Shown: one piece after another, positions 8,405-16,660 of the stretch
Layout of the letters: each line of letters starts with the position of its first letter
Position numbering within the stretch: position 1 is the stretch's first letter
Assembly (NCBI GenBank): GCA_024742605.1
Contig: JANSYC010000018.1
Location: forward strand, 1-61,037
Reading direction: 5' to 3'
From: Alphaproteobacteria bacterium
GTDB taxonomy: Bacteria; Pseudomonadota; Alphaproteobacteria; Thalassobaculales; Thalassobaculaceae
DNA length: 61,037 nucleotides
Made by a program: the position numbers and the translations under genes
The notes under the pieces: generated by a model
Told to the model about the DNA's origin: nothing
Database searches by the model: none
Seen by the model: only the letters and a program-made list of their open reading frames with translations

Positions 8405-9319
8405 ATGACCAAGCCCAAGATTCTGATCACCGGCGGCGGCGGGCTGCTCGGCCACCACGTCATCGACGCCATGGCGGCGGATCACCAGGTCGAGGTGCTG
8501 GATCTGAAGCAGCCGGACCGGGATGTGAGATTTCACCGGGTCGATATCCGGGACTTCGATGCGGTGGTCGCCGCGGTTCAGGGGCATGACCGGATCCTGC
8601 ATCTGGCGAGCATCGACGACGGTACACCTGTGCCGGAGACGGAATACGCGACCGTCAACATCCAGGGCACCTGGAATCTGTTCCACGCGGCGGAGGCCGC
8701 CGGCGTCAGCCGGGTGGTGATCGCGTCCTCCAGCGCGTCCTTCGGGATAGCCGCCGACCAACCGCCTTTGCGCCTGCCGATCGACGAGACCCATGTGCAG
8801 CGCCCGCGCCGGACCTATGATCTGACCAAGCAGATGATGGAGCGGATCGCCGATAGCTATGCCGGACGCGGCGCGATCGGCTCCGTCATCGCCTTGCGAC
8901 CGACCCTGGTCGCCCGGCCCGAGAAGACCGCAGAGATGGTCGCCGAACTCTCCACCCTGTCGGAGGAGGACGGCAATCCGGGGGTCACGGTCACGGCGCC
9001 GATCTATGGCGGGCTGCCGCTGCTGCGGACCTATGTGACATCGCGGGATTGCGCGGCGGCCTTCCGGGCCGCTGTTCTGTCCGACCTTCCGGGCTATCAC
9101 TGCTACGTGGTGGCCGCGGACGACACCCTGGGCGCGGTCGAGACGCTGGGATGGCTGCGGCGGAAATTCGGTGTGTTGCCGGATATCGCCGACGCCGGCT
9201 ATTTCGCCGAGCGGCCGACCCGCAGTCCGCTCGACAATCGGCGGGCGAAGGCGGCGCTGAACTGGTCCCCTCAGGATGACTGGGCGGCGGTGGTGCGGGA
9301 CGTAATGGCGCGCGGCTAG
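8405..9319 (+). CDS. NAD-dependent epimerase/dehydratase family protein (extended SDR)
   Basis: A 304-residue extended short-chain dehydrogenase. ILITGGGGLLGHHV at the N-terminus is the NAD-binding glycine motif (GxxGxxG). HLASIDD near residue 65, the SSSASFG strand near 107 and YDLTKQMME near 138 (YxxxK active site) complete the family signature. It probably acts on a nucleotide sugar or another hydroxyl substrate, which the sequence does not reveal. GAAAGA lies just before the ATG. Its stop is 6 bases from the convergent TVP38 gene, leaving no room for a conventional terminator. Confidence 0.85.
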   Translation: MTKPKILITGGGGLLGHHVIDAMAADHQVEVLDLKQPDRDVRFHRVDIRDFDAVVAAVQGHDRILHLASIDDGTPVPETEYATVNIQGTWNLFHAAEAAGVSRVVIASSSASFGIAADQPPLRLPIDETHVQRPRRTYDLTKQMMERIADSYAGRGAIGSVIALRPTLVARPEKTAEMVAELSTLSEEDGNPGVTVTAPIYGGLPLLRTYVTSRDCAAAFRAAVLSDLPGYHCYVVAADDTLGAVETLGWLRRKFGVLPDIADAGYFAERPTRSPLDNRRAKAALNWSPQDDWAAVVRDVMARG

Positions 9320-9325
9320 CCGGTT

Positions 9326-10042
9326 CTAGCGGCCGATGCTCATGCGCTCCAACCTGCGGCGCACGAAAATCGGCAGCAGCGACAGCGCGGCCAAGCCGAA
9401 CAGCGGCAGCAGAAGCTGCGGTGTGAAGACCTCGCCCGGGCTGACCGCGCTTATTTCGGTCAGCGACTGCAGCTCCGAGCCCAGAGAGGCAACGACGAAG
9501 GAGATCGGCAGCACCCCAAGGGCTGTCGCCACCCAGACGTTGAGGGGGTGAATCGGAAGCGGGATCGGCACCAGATTTCCGAACCAGGCCGGTGTGATTG
9601 GTGTCAGGCGGAGAGCCACCACAACCCAGAAGATATCCCGACCGAGCGCCTGCTGAATTGCTACGATCCGGCTTCCATGCCGGTCGAGCAGCCAGTTTTC
9701 GAAGAACCTCCGGCCGATGACGGTGACCAGCATGGCGCTCAGCCCACCGCCGATGGCGGACAGTAGGGCACCTGCCACCCCCCCGAACAGGAATCCGCCG
9801 GACAGCATCACCACCAATCCGCCCGGCACCGGGCCGATCTTTCCCAGAACGGCGAACAGGAAGTAGCCGGCGACGGCCGGAATCGGGTTGGCCGCAACCC
9901 AGTCACTCACTGCCTGACTCTGGCGCAGGATGGTGGCGGTGTCGATGTAATGGCTGGCTACAAGGAACGCGATTCCGGTCGCCAATATAGCCGCCAGACC
10001 GAATGCGGCGCGGGGGTGGCGTTTGAGCTTGGCAATCGGCAT
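9326..10042 (-). CDS. TVP38/TMEM64 family (DedA/VTT domain) inner-membrane protein
   Basis: A 238-residue integral membrane protein. After a short basic N-terminus there is a membrane helix at about 13-33, then the VTT/SNARE-associated core: KIGPVPGGLVVMLSGGFLFG with its G/P-rich re-entrant loop near residue 70, GGGLSAML and GRRFFENWL, then RLTPITPAWFGNLVP, another hallmark of the family, near 150. A final helix near 210-230 is followed by RRRLERM. Family members are thought to act in lipid scrambling or membrane homeostasis. The ATG at 10042 was chosen because the family begins near here; upstream in-frame sequence looks non-coding. Confidence 0.85.
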   Translation of the reverse strand: MPIAKLKRHPRAAFGLAAILATGIAFLVASHYIDTATILRQSQAVSDWVAANPIPAVAGYFLFAVLGKIGPVPGGLVVMLSGGFLFGGVAGALLSAIGGGLSAMLVTVIGRRFFENWLLDRHGSRIVAIQQALGRDIFWVVVALRLTPITPAWFGNLVPIPLPIHPLNVWVATALGVLPISFVVASLGSELQSLTEISAVSPGEVFTPQLLLPLFGLAALSLLPIFVRRRLERMSIGR

Positions 10043-10242
10043 TGGGTTCCTGTCCGACAGGGAAAAGGGGATCTGGTACAGGACGCCATGTGTGGCCGAT
10101 AGAGTGGCTTGTCCAGCTTGAACCGGACGTAGCTTTGGACAGCCGACGGAAAATCGACAGCCGGTCCCCCTTCCGAGACCGCATTTGGAGGACAATATGC
10201 TACAAGCGCTTCCGCTGCCCCGCGTCCAACCGATTCAGGCCG

Positions 10243-10992
10243 ATGACCCAACCGACTCAAATGTCCGCTCTGTTCTCGACCACCTTGCGGATTTTCGCCG
10301 ACCGGTTCCAGGATCTCCTGGTGGTCTCGGTCCTGGCCTCCGTGCTGATGGCCCTGCTGGGGTGGATCCTGTTCAACGTGCTGCTGGGCGACGGTGCCGA
10401 GATGATCCAGTTCAGCCAGGATTCCGACGGGAACGTGACCGATGTCGCGATCGATGGGCTGATCCTGGGCGCCATGCTCGTTCTGGTGGTTCTGGTGATG
10501 GCCCTTTGGGTGATCCCGGTCACCCTGATCGCCGATGGTGAGATCCGCGGCCAACCGGTGGATCTGATCACCGGCCTTCTGGCAATCCCGGCGCTCTTCC
10601 CGCGCGTCGGTCTGGTTCAGATGGCCTGGACCCTGCTCATCTTCCTGGGATGGATGATGTTCTTCGTGCCGGGAATCTACGCCTTCGTGCGCTATTGGGT
10701 GGTGACCGTCACCGCAATCCTCGAAGGGCGGGGCGATTTCCAGGCCTTCAGCCGGGCCAGCGATCTGACGGAGGGTTTCCGGTTGAATTTCGCGGGCATC
10801 CTCATCATCGGCGGTGCGGCGCTGTTCATGACCCACATCATCCTTTTGGGAATTCTGGAATCCCTCGGATTTTCGGACCTGTTCGTCGCGTTCACCGCCA
10901 GCCTGATGACCCAGTTCATTTTCACGACCGGCCTGTTCGTCTTCCAGACCGTGTCCTATCACGCCGCCCTGACGCGGAACGCCGCCGAATGA
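10243..10992 (+). CDS. Predicted integral membrane protein, about 250 residues
   Basis: A 249-residue hydrophobic protein that I cannot place in a named family with certainty. It has about five to six membrane segments: about 24-46, 76-100, 118-150 (including FLGWMMFFVPGIYAFVRYWVV), 183-205 and 215-240. The stretch FFVPGIYAFVRYWVVTVTAILEGRGDFQAFSRASDLTEG resembles, in its separate parts, the glycerophosphodiester-phosphodiesterase-associated or YciC-like membrane families, where a VxPGIxxxxR loop precedes A(x)xRSxxLTxG. The start at 10243 is tentative, as only a weak CAGG lies upstream; ATG 10261 is an alternative. It is divergent from the TVP38 gene. Confidence 0.65.
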   Translation: MTQPTQMSALFSTTLRIFADRFQDLLVVSVLASVLMALLGWILFNVLLGDGAEMIQFSQDSDGNVTDVAIDGLILGAMLVLVVLVMALWVIPVTLIADGEIRGQPVDLITGLLAIPALFPRVGLVQMAWTLLIFLGWMMFFVPGIYAFVRYWVVTVTAILEGRGDFQAFSRASDLTEGFRLNFAGILIIGGAALFMTHIILLGILESLGFSDLFVAFTASLMTQFIFTTGLFVFQTVSYHAALTRNAAE

Positions 10993-11024
10993 GGCTCAGG
11001 TCGCGGGCAGCTGCGGGCCGGGTA

Positions 11025-12512
11025 TCAGTATCCGTCCGGCAGGTGGTCCTCGGCGACGTAGTTCGAGAACTTGGTGGTGGCGCCCTCGAAGTGCAGGGTG
11101 ACGGTGCCGGTCGGACCATGACGCTGCTTTGAGACGATGACCTCGGCCTTGCCGTAGGCCTTCTCGCAGCGTTCCTGCCACTGGTCGTGGCGCTCGTTGA
11201 ACTTCTCGTCGTTCTCGTCGGCGCGCTGGGTCGGCTCGGCCTTCTGCAGATAGTATTCCTCGCGGAAAATGAACATGACGACATCCGCGTCCTGCTCGAT
11301 CGATCCGGATTCCCGTAGATCCGCAAGAACCGGCTTCTTGTCTTCCCGCTGCTCCACCGCGCGGCTCAACTGGGAGAGGGCGATGACCGGAACCTCAAGC
11401 TCCTTGGCGATCGCCTTCAGACCCTGCGAGATCGCTGAGATCTCCTGTACCCGGTTGTCCGAGCGCGTTCCGAGACCCGGACGCATGAGCTGAAGATAGT
11501 CGACCACGATCAGCGACAGCCCGTGCTGGCGTTTCAGCCGACGGGCGCGGGTGCGCATGGTGGAAATCGGCAGCGCGGGGGTATCGTCGATGAACAGCGG
11601 TGCGCGTTCCAGATCCTGAACCGCATCGACCAGCCGGCCGAAATCATCGTCGCCCAACATGCCGCGCCGCAGTTTCTCGGAAGATATCGCCGTGCGCTCG
11701 GCCAGAATACGTGTGGCCAGCTGCTCGGACGACATCTCCAGCGAGAAGAACGCCACCGGCTGGCGCGGCTGGGTCGGATCGTCGAGCCCGGCGGTTGCCG
11801 CGTGAAAGGCGATATTGGTGGCGAGCGCCGTCTTGCCCATGGCCGGACGGGCCGCCAGGATCAGCAGATCGGAGGGGTGCAGGCCCCCCAGCAGGTTATC
11901 GATGTCGATCAGTCCGGTGGACAGGCCCGCCAACCCGCCCTCGCGCTTATAGGCGGCCTCGACCATCGAGATCGAATTGACCAGTGCGGTCTTGAATTCG
12001 ACGAAGCCGCCTTCCGAGGCCCCGTCCTCCGCCAGATTGAACAGCTGGGATTCCGCCTTTTCGATCTGGCTGGTCGCCGGGGTATCCAGGTCGCGGTCGA
12101 AGGCGTCGTTGATGATCGTCTCGCCGACCTCGATCAGCTCGCGCCGCAGGAAACAGTCCCGAATCTCGCGGGCGTAATCCTCGGCGTTGATGACCGACAC
12201 CACAGAGGCGGCCAGTTTGACCAGATACTGCGCGCCGCCGACCTCCTGCAGCGCCTCGTCCTGGTCGAACAGGCCTTTCAGGGTCACCGGGCTCGCGATC
12301 TGTCCGCGCTCGATCAGCCGGGCGCAGGCCTCGTAGATCCGGCCATGGGCGGCATTGGCGAAATGGATGGCCTGCAGGAAGTCGGAGACCCGCTCATGGG
12401 CCCGGTTGTTGATCAGGATGGCGCCCAATAGGGCCTGCTCCGCCTCATTGTTGAACGGAGGTTCCCGGTACTCCGGCGTGGTCTCCACGAGCGAGGCATA
12501 GGCGTTCGACAT
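11025..12512 (-). CDS. dnaB: Replicative DNA helicase DnaB
   Basis: A 495-residue hexameric replicative helicase that unwinds DNA 5-prime to 3-prime at the fork. The N-terminal domain (about 10-110) has PPFNNEAEQALLGAILI, and the RecA-like C-terminal domain has Walker A ARPAMGKTALA near residue 210, Walker B IVVDYLQLM near 330, and LSQLSRAVEQR plus DLRESGSIEQDADVV further on. Length is typical. ATG 12512 is preceded by AGGAGAG; a TTG three codons upstream overlaps that site and is unlikely. dnaB lies downstream of rpsF-rpsR-rplI as in many alphaproteobacteria, here with an opposite-strand VOC gene between. Confidence 0.97.
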   Translation of the reverse strand: MSNAYASLVETTPEYREPPFNNEAEQALLGAILINNRAHERVSDFLQAIHFANAAHGRIYEACARLIERGQIASPVTLKGLFDQDEALQEVGGAQYLVKLAASVVSVINAEDYAREIRDCFLRRELIEVGETIINDAFDRDLDTPATSQIEKAESQLFNLAEDGASEGGFVEFKTALVNSISMVEAAYKREGGLAGLSTGLIDIDNLLGGLHPSDLLILAARPAMGKTALATNIAFHAATAGLDDPTQPRQPVAFFSLEMSSEQLATRILAERTAISSEKLRRGMLGDDDFGRLVDAVQDLERAPLFIDDTPALPISTMRTRARRLKRQHGLSLIVVDYLQLMRPGLGTRSDNRVQEISAISQGLKAIAKELEVPVIALSQLSRAVEQREDKKPVLADLRESGSIEQDADVVMFIFREEYYLQKAEPTQRADENDEKFNERHDQWQERCEKAYGKAEVIVSKQRHGPTGTVTLHFEGATTKFSNYVAEDHLPDGY

Positions 12513-12783
12513 CGGGCGCAACTCTCCTGTTGCCGAGTATACACGGTCCGGTTTCCGGATGCTTCACCGCGTGCCAGCGGCGAAGCGGAAGTTTTAGCAA
12601 GGGGGAGGGGGCGGGAGGAAGCGGAATCGCCCGGCCAGTCTGAATTTGCGGTGGACAACAGGCTGTGAGAGCTGGGGATAGTTTTCGGATCGCGGTGCCG
12701 CCCTAAAGGCTTGCGGGCTGACCGGAACTTGTGAATTATTTGACATCGAATCGGTTTTTATCGGCGCGCGGTGGGGTGGAGAC

Positions 12784-13182
12784 ATGGTCGAGCCGGACAG
12801 CATTCTCAGCCACGTATCGCTGGGCGTGGATGACACCGAGGCCGCCGGCCGCTTCTACGACGCGTTTCTGGCGCCGCTGGGAATAGCCCGAATCATGGAG
12901 GCGCACGGTGCGATCGCCTGGGGCCGGGCATTCCCGGAATTCTGGGTCGGGGCGCCGCTCGACGGTGAACCGGCCTCGGTCGGCAACGGCACCCATGTCT
13001 CCTTCCTGGCGACCAGCCGGTCCCAGGTCGATGCGGCCCATGCCGCCGGTCTGACCGCCGGAGGGTCGGACGACGGCGCCCCCGGGCTCAGAGCCTATGG
13101 CGAGGGATACTACGCCGCGTTTCTCCGGGACCCGTTCGGCCACCGGGTCGAAGTCCATACCATCGACGGGATGTTCGACTAG
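12784..13182 (+). CDS. VOC family (glyoxalase/bleomycin-resistance fold) protein
   Basis: A 132-residue single-domain protein of the vicinal oxygen chelate fold. ILSHVSLGVDD at the start supplies the first metal His, the GNGTHVSFLA strand another candidate, and YYAAFLRDPFGHRVEVH at the end the usual DPxGxxxE/H motif. Such proteins are metal-dependent lyases, isomerases or ligand binders; the substrate cannot be deduced. It sits on the opposite strand between rplI and dnaB, splitting a normally continuous group, with 270 bases of non-coding sequence before it. Confidence 0.85.
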   Translation: MVEPDSILSHVSLGVDDTEAAGRFYDAFLAPLGIARIMEAHGAIAWGRAFPEFWVGAPLDGEPASVGNGTHVSFLATSRSQVDAAHAAGLTAGGSDDGAPGLRAYGEGYYAAFLRDPFGHRVEVHTIDGMFD

Positions 13183-13202
13183 ATCGGGCCGATCCGTTCC
13201 GA

Positions 13203-13238
13203 AACCGAAAACGGCCGCACCCAGAGGGGTACGGCCGT
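13203..13238 (-). terminator. Rho-independent-like terminator of the rpsF-rpsR-rplI operon
   Basis: ACGGCCG at 13211-13217 pairs with CGGCCGT at 13232-13238, and after one mismatch ACCC pairs with GGGT round an AGAG loop. Read leftward, the stem is followed by TTTCGGTTTC. It is about 30 bases past the rplI stop and just past the stop of the convergent VOC gene. Confidence 0.75.
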
Positions 13239-13269
13239 CTTCAAAGGCTTCAGGTCAGGGGCAGATCGA

Positions 13270-13881
13270 TCAGGCGATCTGCTCGTCCTCGTCTTCGGAC
13301 ACCGGCTCGACCTCGGCGGCGTCTTCCGGACGCTCCAGCAGCTCTTCGGCGGCCGGGGCATCGTCCAGATCACGCTGCTCTTCCATGGCCTCACGATCCA
13401 GGGCCCGGCCGAGCTTGGCCTGGGTCTGGGCTTCGTCGAGGCTGCGGGCGATGTTGACGGTCACTTCCACCGAAACCTCCGGATGCAGCTGCACGCGCAG
13501 CGGCTCGAGACCGAGCTGCTTGAGCGGGCGGTCCATCCGAACCTGGTTGCGGTCGATGGTGAAGCCACCTTCGCCGACGGCGTCGGCAATGTCGCGGGCC
13601 GTCACCGAGCCGTAAAGCTGACCGGCTTCACTGGCGGCGCGCACCAGCGAGATGATCAGACCTTCCATCTTCTTGGCGATCTTCTCGGCCTCGCCCTTCC
13701 TGGACAGGTTCTCGGCCTCGAGCTGGGCGCGGCGTTCACCGAACACGGCACGGTTCGCCTCGGTCGCGCGCAGCGCCTTCTTCTGGGGCAGAAGGAAGTT
13801 CCGGGCGTAGCCCGGCTTCACCTTCACTTCGTCGCCCATCTGGCCGAGATTCTCGACCCGCTCCAACAGAATGATTTGCAT
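13270..13881 (-). CDS. rplI: 50S ribosomal protein L9
   Basis: A 203-residue L9. The N-terminal rRNA-binding domain reads MQIILLERVENLGQMGDEV, then VKPGYARNFLLP, the universal signature, followed by the long connecting helix (about 40-80) and C-terminal domain with GQLYGSVTARDIADA. L9 is usually about 150 residues; here about 50 extra residues form a strongly acidic Glu/Asp/Ala tail ending EPVSEDEDEQIA. L9 helps keep the reading frame and spaces ribosomes. It is the last gene of rpsF-rpsR-rplI, followed by a hairpin terminator. Confidence 0.97.
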   Translation of the reverse strand: MQIILLERVENLGQMGDEVKVKPGYARNFLLPQKKALRATEANRAVFGERRAQLEAENLSRKGEAEKIAKKMEGLIISLVRAASEAGQLYGSVTARDIADAVGEGGFTIDRNQVRMDRPLKQLGLEPLRVQLHPEVSVEVTVNIARSLDEAQTQAKLGRALDREAMEEQRDLDDAPAAEELLERPEDAAEVEPVSEDEDEQIA

Positions 13882-13909
13882 GTCTATCTCCTTCCCGGTC
13901 GTCCGGCCG

Positions 13910-14164
13910 TCACTTCAGGATGTACGGCAGGAGCGACAGGAACCGGGCGCGCTTGATGGCGCGTGCGAGTTCCCGCTGCTTCTTGGCGGACACGGCGGTG
14001 ATCCGAGACGGTACGATCTTGCCGCGCTCGGAGATGAACCGACCGAGCAATTTGACGTCCTTGTAGTCGATCTTCGGCGCGTTGGTGCCGGAGAACGGGC
14101 ACGCCTTGCGGCGGCGCATGAAGGGCCGACGAACTGCGGCCCGAGCGATTTGCAACTGAGTCAT
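13910..14164 (-). CDS. rpsR: 30S ribosomal protein S18
   Basis: An 84-residue S18, which binds S6 on the platform of the small subunit. The core [20 protein letters not shown] and the basic helical end [18 protein letters not shown] are family hallmarks, with RRKACPFSG near the N-terminus. Length is normal. It lies between rpsF (23-base gap) and rplI (28-base gap) on the same strand, so the three are cotranscribed. Confidence 0.97.
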   Translation of the reverse strand: MTQLQIARAAVRRPFMRRRKACPFSGTNAPKIDYKDVKLLGRFISERGKIVPSRITAVSAKKQRELARAIKRARFLSLLPYILK

Positions 14165-14187
14165 GATCTATGCTCCTTCCGCGCGTT

Positions 14188-14664
14188 CTAGTCGTCACCG
14201 CGGGCGTCGCCGCCCCGGTCGCCACCACGATCACTGCCGAACCGGCCGCCATCGCGACGCGGACCGCGATCCCGATCACCGCCTTCGCGGCGCGGGCCCC
14301 GGTCGCCGCGATCACCCCGGTCGCCACGATCGCTGCGCTCCCCGCGGGACTGCAGCATGACCGACTGACCTTCCTCGTGCTCGTCCACCCGAATGGTGAG
14401 GTAGCGGAGGACGTCTTCGTTCAGGCGCATCAGACGTTCCATCTCCTGCACCGCGCCCGACGGGGCCTCGATGTTGAAGAGCACGTAATGGCCCTTGCGG
14501 TTCTTGTTGATGCGGTAGGAGAGGTTCTTGAGACCCCAGCTTTCGCGCTTCTTCACCTCACCGCCACCGGCGGCGATGATGCCCGCGAACTCTTCCTGCA
14601 ACTGATCGACCTGAGTCGACGAGATGTCTTGGCGTGCGATGAACACGCTCTCATACAACGGCAT
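14188..14664 (-). CDS. rpsF: 30S ribosomal protein S6 with an extended Arg/Gly/Asp-rich tail
   Basis: A 158-residue S6 and first gene of the operon. Residues 1-100 are the normal S6 fold: [15 protein letters not shown], then [19 protein letters not shown] and [10 protein letters not shown]. After about residue 110 comes a low-complexity tail made of RGD, RRDGG and GGDRG repeats and ending DARGDD, about 45 residues long. Some bacterial S6 proteins have extended or glutamylated tails, but this RGD-rich form is notable. AAGGAG precedes the ATG. A good sigma-70 promoter and a leader hairpin lie upstream. Confidence 0.96.
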   Translation of the reverse strand: MPLYESVFIARQDISSTQVDQLQEEFAGIIAAGGGEVKKRESWGLKNLSYRINKNRKGHYVLFNIEAPSGAVQEMERLMRLNEDVLRYLTIRVDEHEEGQSVMLQSRGERSDRGDRGDRGDRGPRREGGDRDRGPRRDGGRFGSDRGGDRGGDARGDD

Positions 14665-14714
14665 TGCCCACTCCTTGTGGATGTTGCGCCCGTGCTGTTG
14701 CGGCTTCGGGCAAA

Positions 14715-14737
14715 GCCGTCCGGACAATCCGAACGGC
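14715..14737 (-). promoter_or_regulatory. Candidate leader hairpin of rpsF (possible S6:S18 autoregulatory site)
   Basis: In the rpsF leader, read leftward, GCCGT pairs with ACGGC; after a T-G wobble CGG pairs with CCG round an ATTGT loop, giving about 9 pairs. S6:S18 complexes are known to bind CCG-containing hairpins in many rpsF leaders. Position and CCG content fit, but the known bulge geometry was not verified. Confidence 0.35.
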
Positions 14738-14795
14738 AAGGAGTTATGTGAAACTCTGTCACCTCCGCCGAGCGACGCCCGGCGAAGGAGCGCGC

Positions 14796-14823
14796 ACTAT
14801 ACGCAGGAGTTCCGTCGAATCAA
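14796..14823 (-). promoter_or_regulatory. Sigma-70-type promoter of the rpsF operon
   Basis: Read leftward, TTGATT (14823-14818), a 16-base spacer, then TATAGT (14801-14796). Both boxes are close to consensus, which is unusual in this GC-rich window. The predicted transcript start near 14788 gives a leader of about 125 bases before rpsF. Confidence 0.65.
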
Positions 14824-14959
14824 GCGGAACTTGGCGGCGCGGCTCGGCATACGGGACGGGGCGCGCGGCTTGGCGGAGCCGAAGGACCCTTAACGGTTTC
14901 CGGTCCCCCTGGTAGGCTTCGGCCAAGCCCGCATCAGATCGGGCACATGGGAGGCCGGA

Positions 14960-15931
14960 ATGTCAGACGGGATGATCGCGTCCGCGGTCGCCGCAGAGGC
15001 GGCGTTTCAGATCATGAGCAAGGCCGGGATCGAAATCCCGGACGACTACCTCGGCGGCATCCAGGCGATGGCCAATACCGAGGAGGGGGATCTGTCCGCC
15101 TTCGTGCTCCGGGCCATGCTGGAGAACTACGAGGCCGCCAAGCAGGATCGCCGGGCCATGTGCGCCGATACCGGGGTGCCGCGCTATTACGTGAAAATCG
15201 GCAACGAGGCCCGGATGGAAGGCGGTTTCGTCGAGCTGGAGCGCTGCATCCGACAGGCGACCGCCCGGGCCACCCAGGAGGTACCGCTGCGGCCCAACCG
15301 GGTCCATCCGGTCAGCCGCCAGGACAACAACAACAATGTCGGCATCAACGCGCCGGAGATCGAATACAGCTTCGAGCCGAATGCCGACTGGATCGACGTC
15401 ACGACCGTGCACAAGGGCGGGCTGTTCGGCACCGACTACCGGATGCTGTTCCCCGGCGACGGGATCGACGGGATCAAGCGGTTCTACCTGGATACTCTCG
15501 TGGCCTTCGGAAAGCGCGGGCTGGCCTGCCAGCCGGCGATCGTCGGGATCGGGCTGGGCGGCTCGAAGGACACCTGCATGGTGCTGGGCAAGCAGGCGGC
15601 CTGCCTGCGGGTGGTCGGCGACCGCAATCCGGACCCGGAGCTGGCGGCGCTGGAGCTGGAGCTGAAGGAGCTCGGCAACTCGATCGGGATGGGCGCGATG
15701 GGCTTCGTCGGATCCTCCATGGTGGTCGATTGCCATATCGAGGTCGGCTACACCCATACCGGTGGCATGCCGATGAGCGTGCACTGCTTCTGTCTGTCCT
15801 CGCGCCGTGCCACCGCGCGACTGCACCCCGACGGTCGGGTGGAATACCGGACCGACCCCGACTGGTTCACGCCGTACCTGCGGCGAGAGTCGGTCGAGTG
15901 GTCGCATCTCGCCACGGAGGCCGCGGAATGA
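14960..15931 (+). CDS. Class I fumarate hydratase/tartrate dehydratase-type hydro-lyase, alpha subunit
   Basis: A 323-residue alpha (N-terminal) subunit of the oxygen-sensitive [4Fe-4S] class I hydro-lyases. Cysteines in conserved settings are MCADTGVPRYYV near residue 69, GGSKDTCMVLGK near 200 and VDCHIEV near 260, and one cysteine of each likely ligates the cluster. The PLRPNRVHPVSR segment is typical. Fumarate, tartrate or a related hydroxyacid could be the substrate; the two-gene organisation does not decide. GGGAGG precedes the ATG. The stop overlaps the beta-subunit start by four bases, so the subunits are translated together. Confidence 0.88.
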   Translation: MSDGMIASAVAAEAAFQIMSKAGIEIPDDYLGGIQAMANTEEGDLSAFVLRAMLENYEAAKQDRRAMCADTGVPRYYVKIGNEARMEGGFVELERCIRQATARATQEVPLRPNRVHPVSRQDNNNNVGINAPEIEYSFEPNADWIDVTTVHKGGLFGTDYRMLFPGDGIDGIKRFYLDTLVAFGKRGLACQPAIVGIGLGGSKDTCMVLGKQAACLRVVGDRNPDPELAALELELKELGNSIGMGAMGFVGSSMVVDCHIEVGYTHTGGMPMSVHCFCLSSRRATARLHPDGRVEYRTDPDWFTPYLRRESVEWSHLATEAAE

Positions 15932-16605
15932 CCGGTAAGACGCTCAGGGAGGTCCGGCTGCGGACCCCGGTGACGCCCGAGGCTCTTGCGAAGCTGGAGC
16001 TCGGCGACGTGGTCTATCTGGACGGGGTGATCTACACCGCGCGGGAGGGGGTCTACAAACGCATCCTTCAGGACGGTGAGCAGCCGCCCGTCGATTTCGC
16101 CACCACCACCAATGTCAATTTCCACTGCTCGCCGGCCGCCTCGGTCAACCCGGACGGCAGCTTCAACATCGGGGCTGTCACCGCGACCGCCAGCTTCCGC
16201 TTCTCGAAATGGCTGCCGAAATGGTTCGAGGTCTCGGGCGCCAAGATCATCATCGGTAAGGGCGGGATGAGCGAGGCGGATTACCGGGAGGTCTTCGTCC
16301 CGGCCGGGGCGATCTACCTGACGACCGTCGGCTACGGCACCGGTGCGCTTCTGGGGCGCGGGATCCGGAAGGTCCGGGCCGCCCATTGGCTCGACCGGCT
16401 CGGTATCGCCCAGGCCATGTGGGTGCTGGAGGTCGAAAAGTTTGGCCCGCTGCTGGTCGAAAGCGACCTGGAGGGCAACTCCCTGTTCGAGCGCAACAAC
16501 AAGATCGTCAACCAGGGGCTCGCCAGGCTCTATGAAGGTCTCAGACCGCCCAGTCTGGCCCGCTACGGCGAGACCGATGACCGGGGCAAGGAAGTGATTG
16601 GATAG
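15928..16605 (+). CDS. Class I fumarate hydratase/tartrate dehydratase-type hydro-lyase, beta subunit
   Basis: A 225-residue beta (C-terminal) subunit partnering the gene just upstream, with an ATGA overlap. LGDVVYLDGVIYTAREG near residue 30, GPA-type family pattern replaced here by NFHCSPAAS, then IIIGKGGMSEADY and GYGTGALLGRGIRKV near 110-150 mark the swivelling C-terminal domain. The late EKFGPLLVESDLEGNSLFE resembles the substrate-binding end of fumarase beta chains. It is slightly longer than TtdB (about 200 residues). No transporter or regulator adjoins to reveal the substrate. Confidence 0.87.
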   Translation: MTGKTLREVRLRTPVTPEALAKLELGDVVYLDGVIYTAREGVYKRILQDGEQPPVDFATTTNVNFHCSPAASVNPDGSFNIGAVTATASFRFSKWLPKWFEVSGAKIIIGKGGMSEADYREVFVPAGAIYLTTVGYGTGALLGRGIRKVRAAHWLDRLGIAQAMWVLEVEKFGPLLVESDLEGNSLFERNNKIVNQGLARLYEGLRPPSLARYGETDDRGKEVIG

Positions 16606-16660
16606 CGCGGCATCATCGCCATATTGAATCCGGGGCGAGTGAACTGTCAGGGTGACGGCG

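Noticed and set aside
12630-12700. DnaA-box-like sequences near dnaB (for example GTGGACAAC, GGGGATAG)
   Set aside because: Each differs from the consensus at two or more positions and there is no cluster or AT-rich unwinding element, so a replication origin is not supported.
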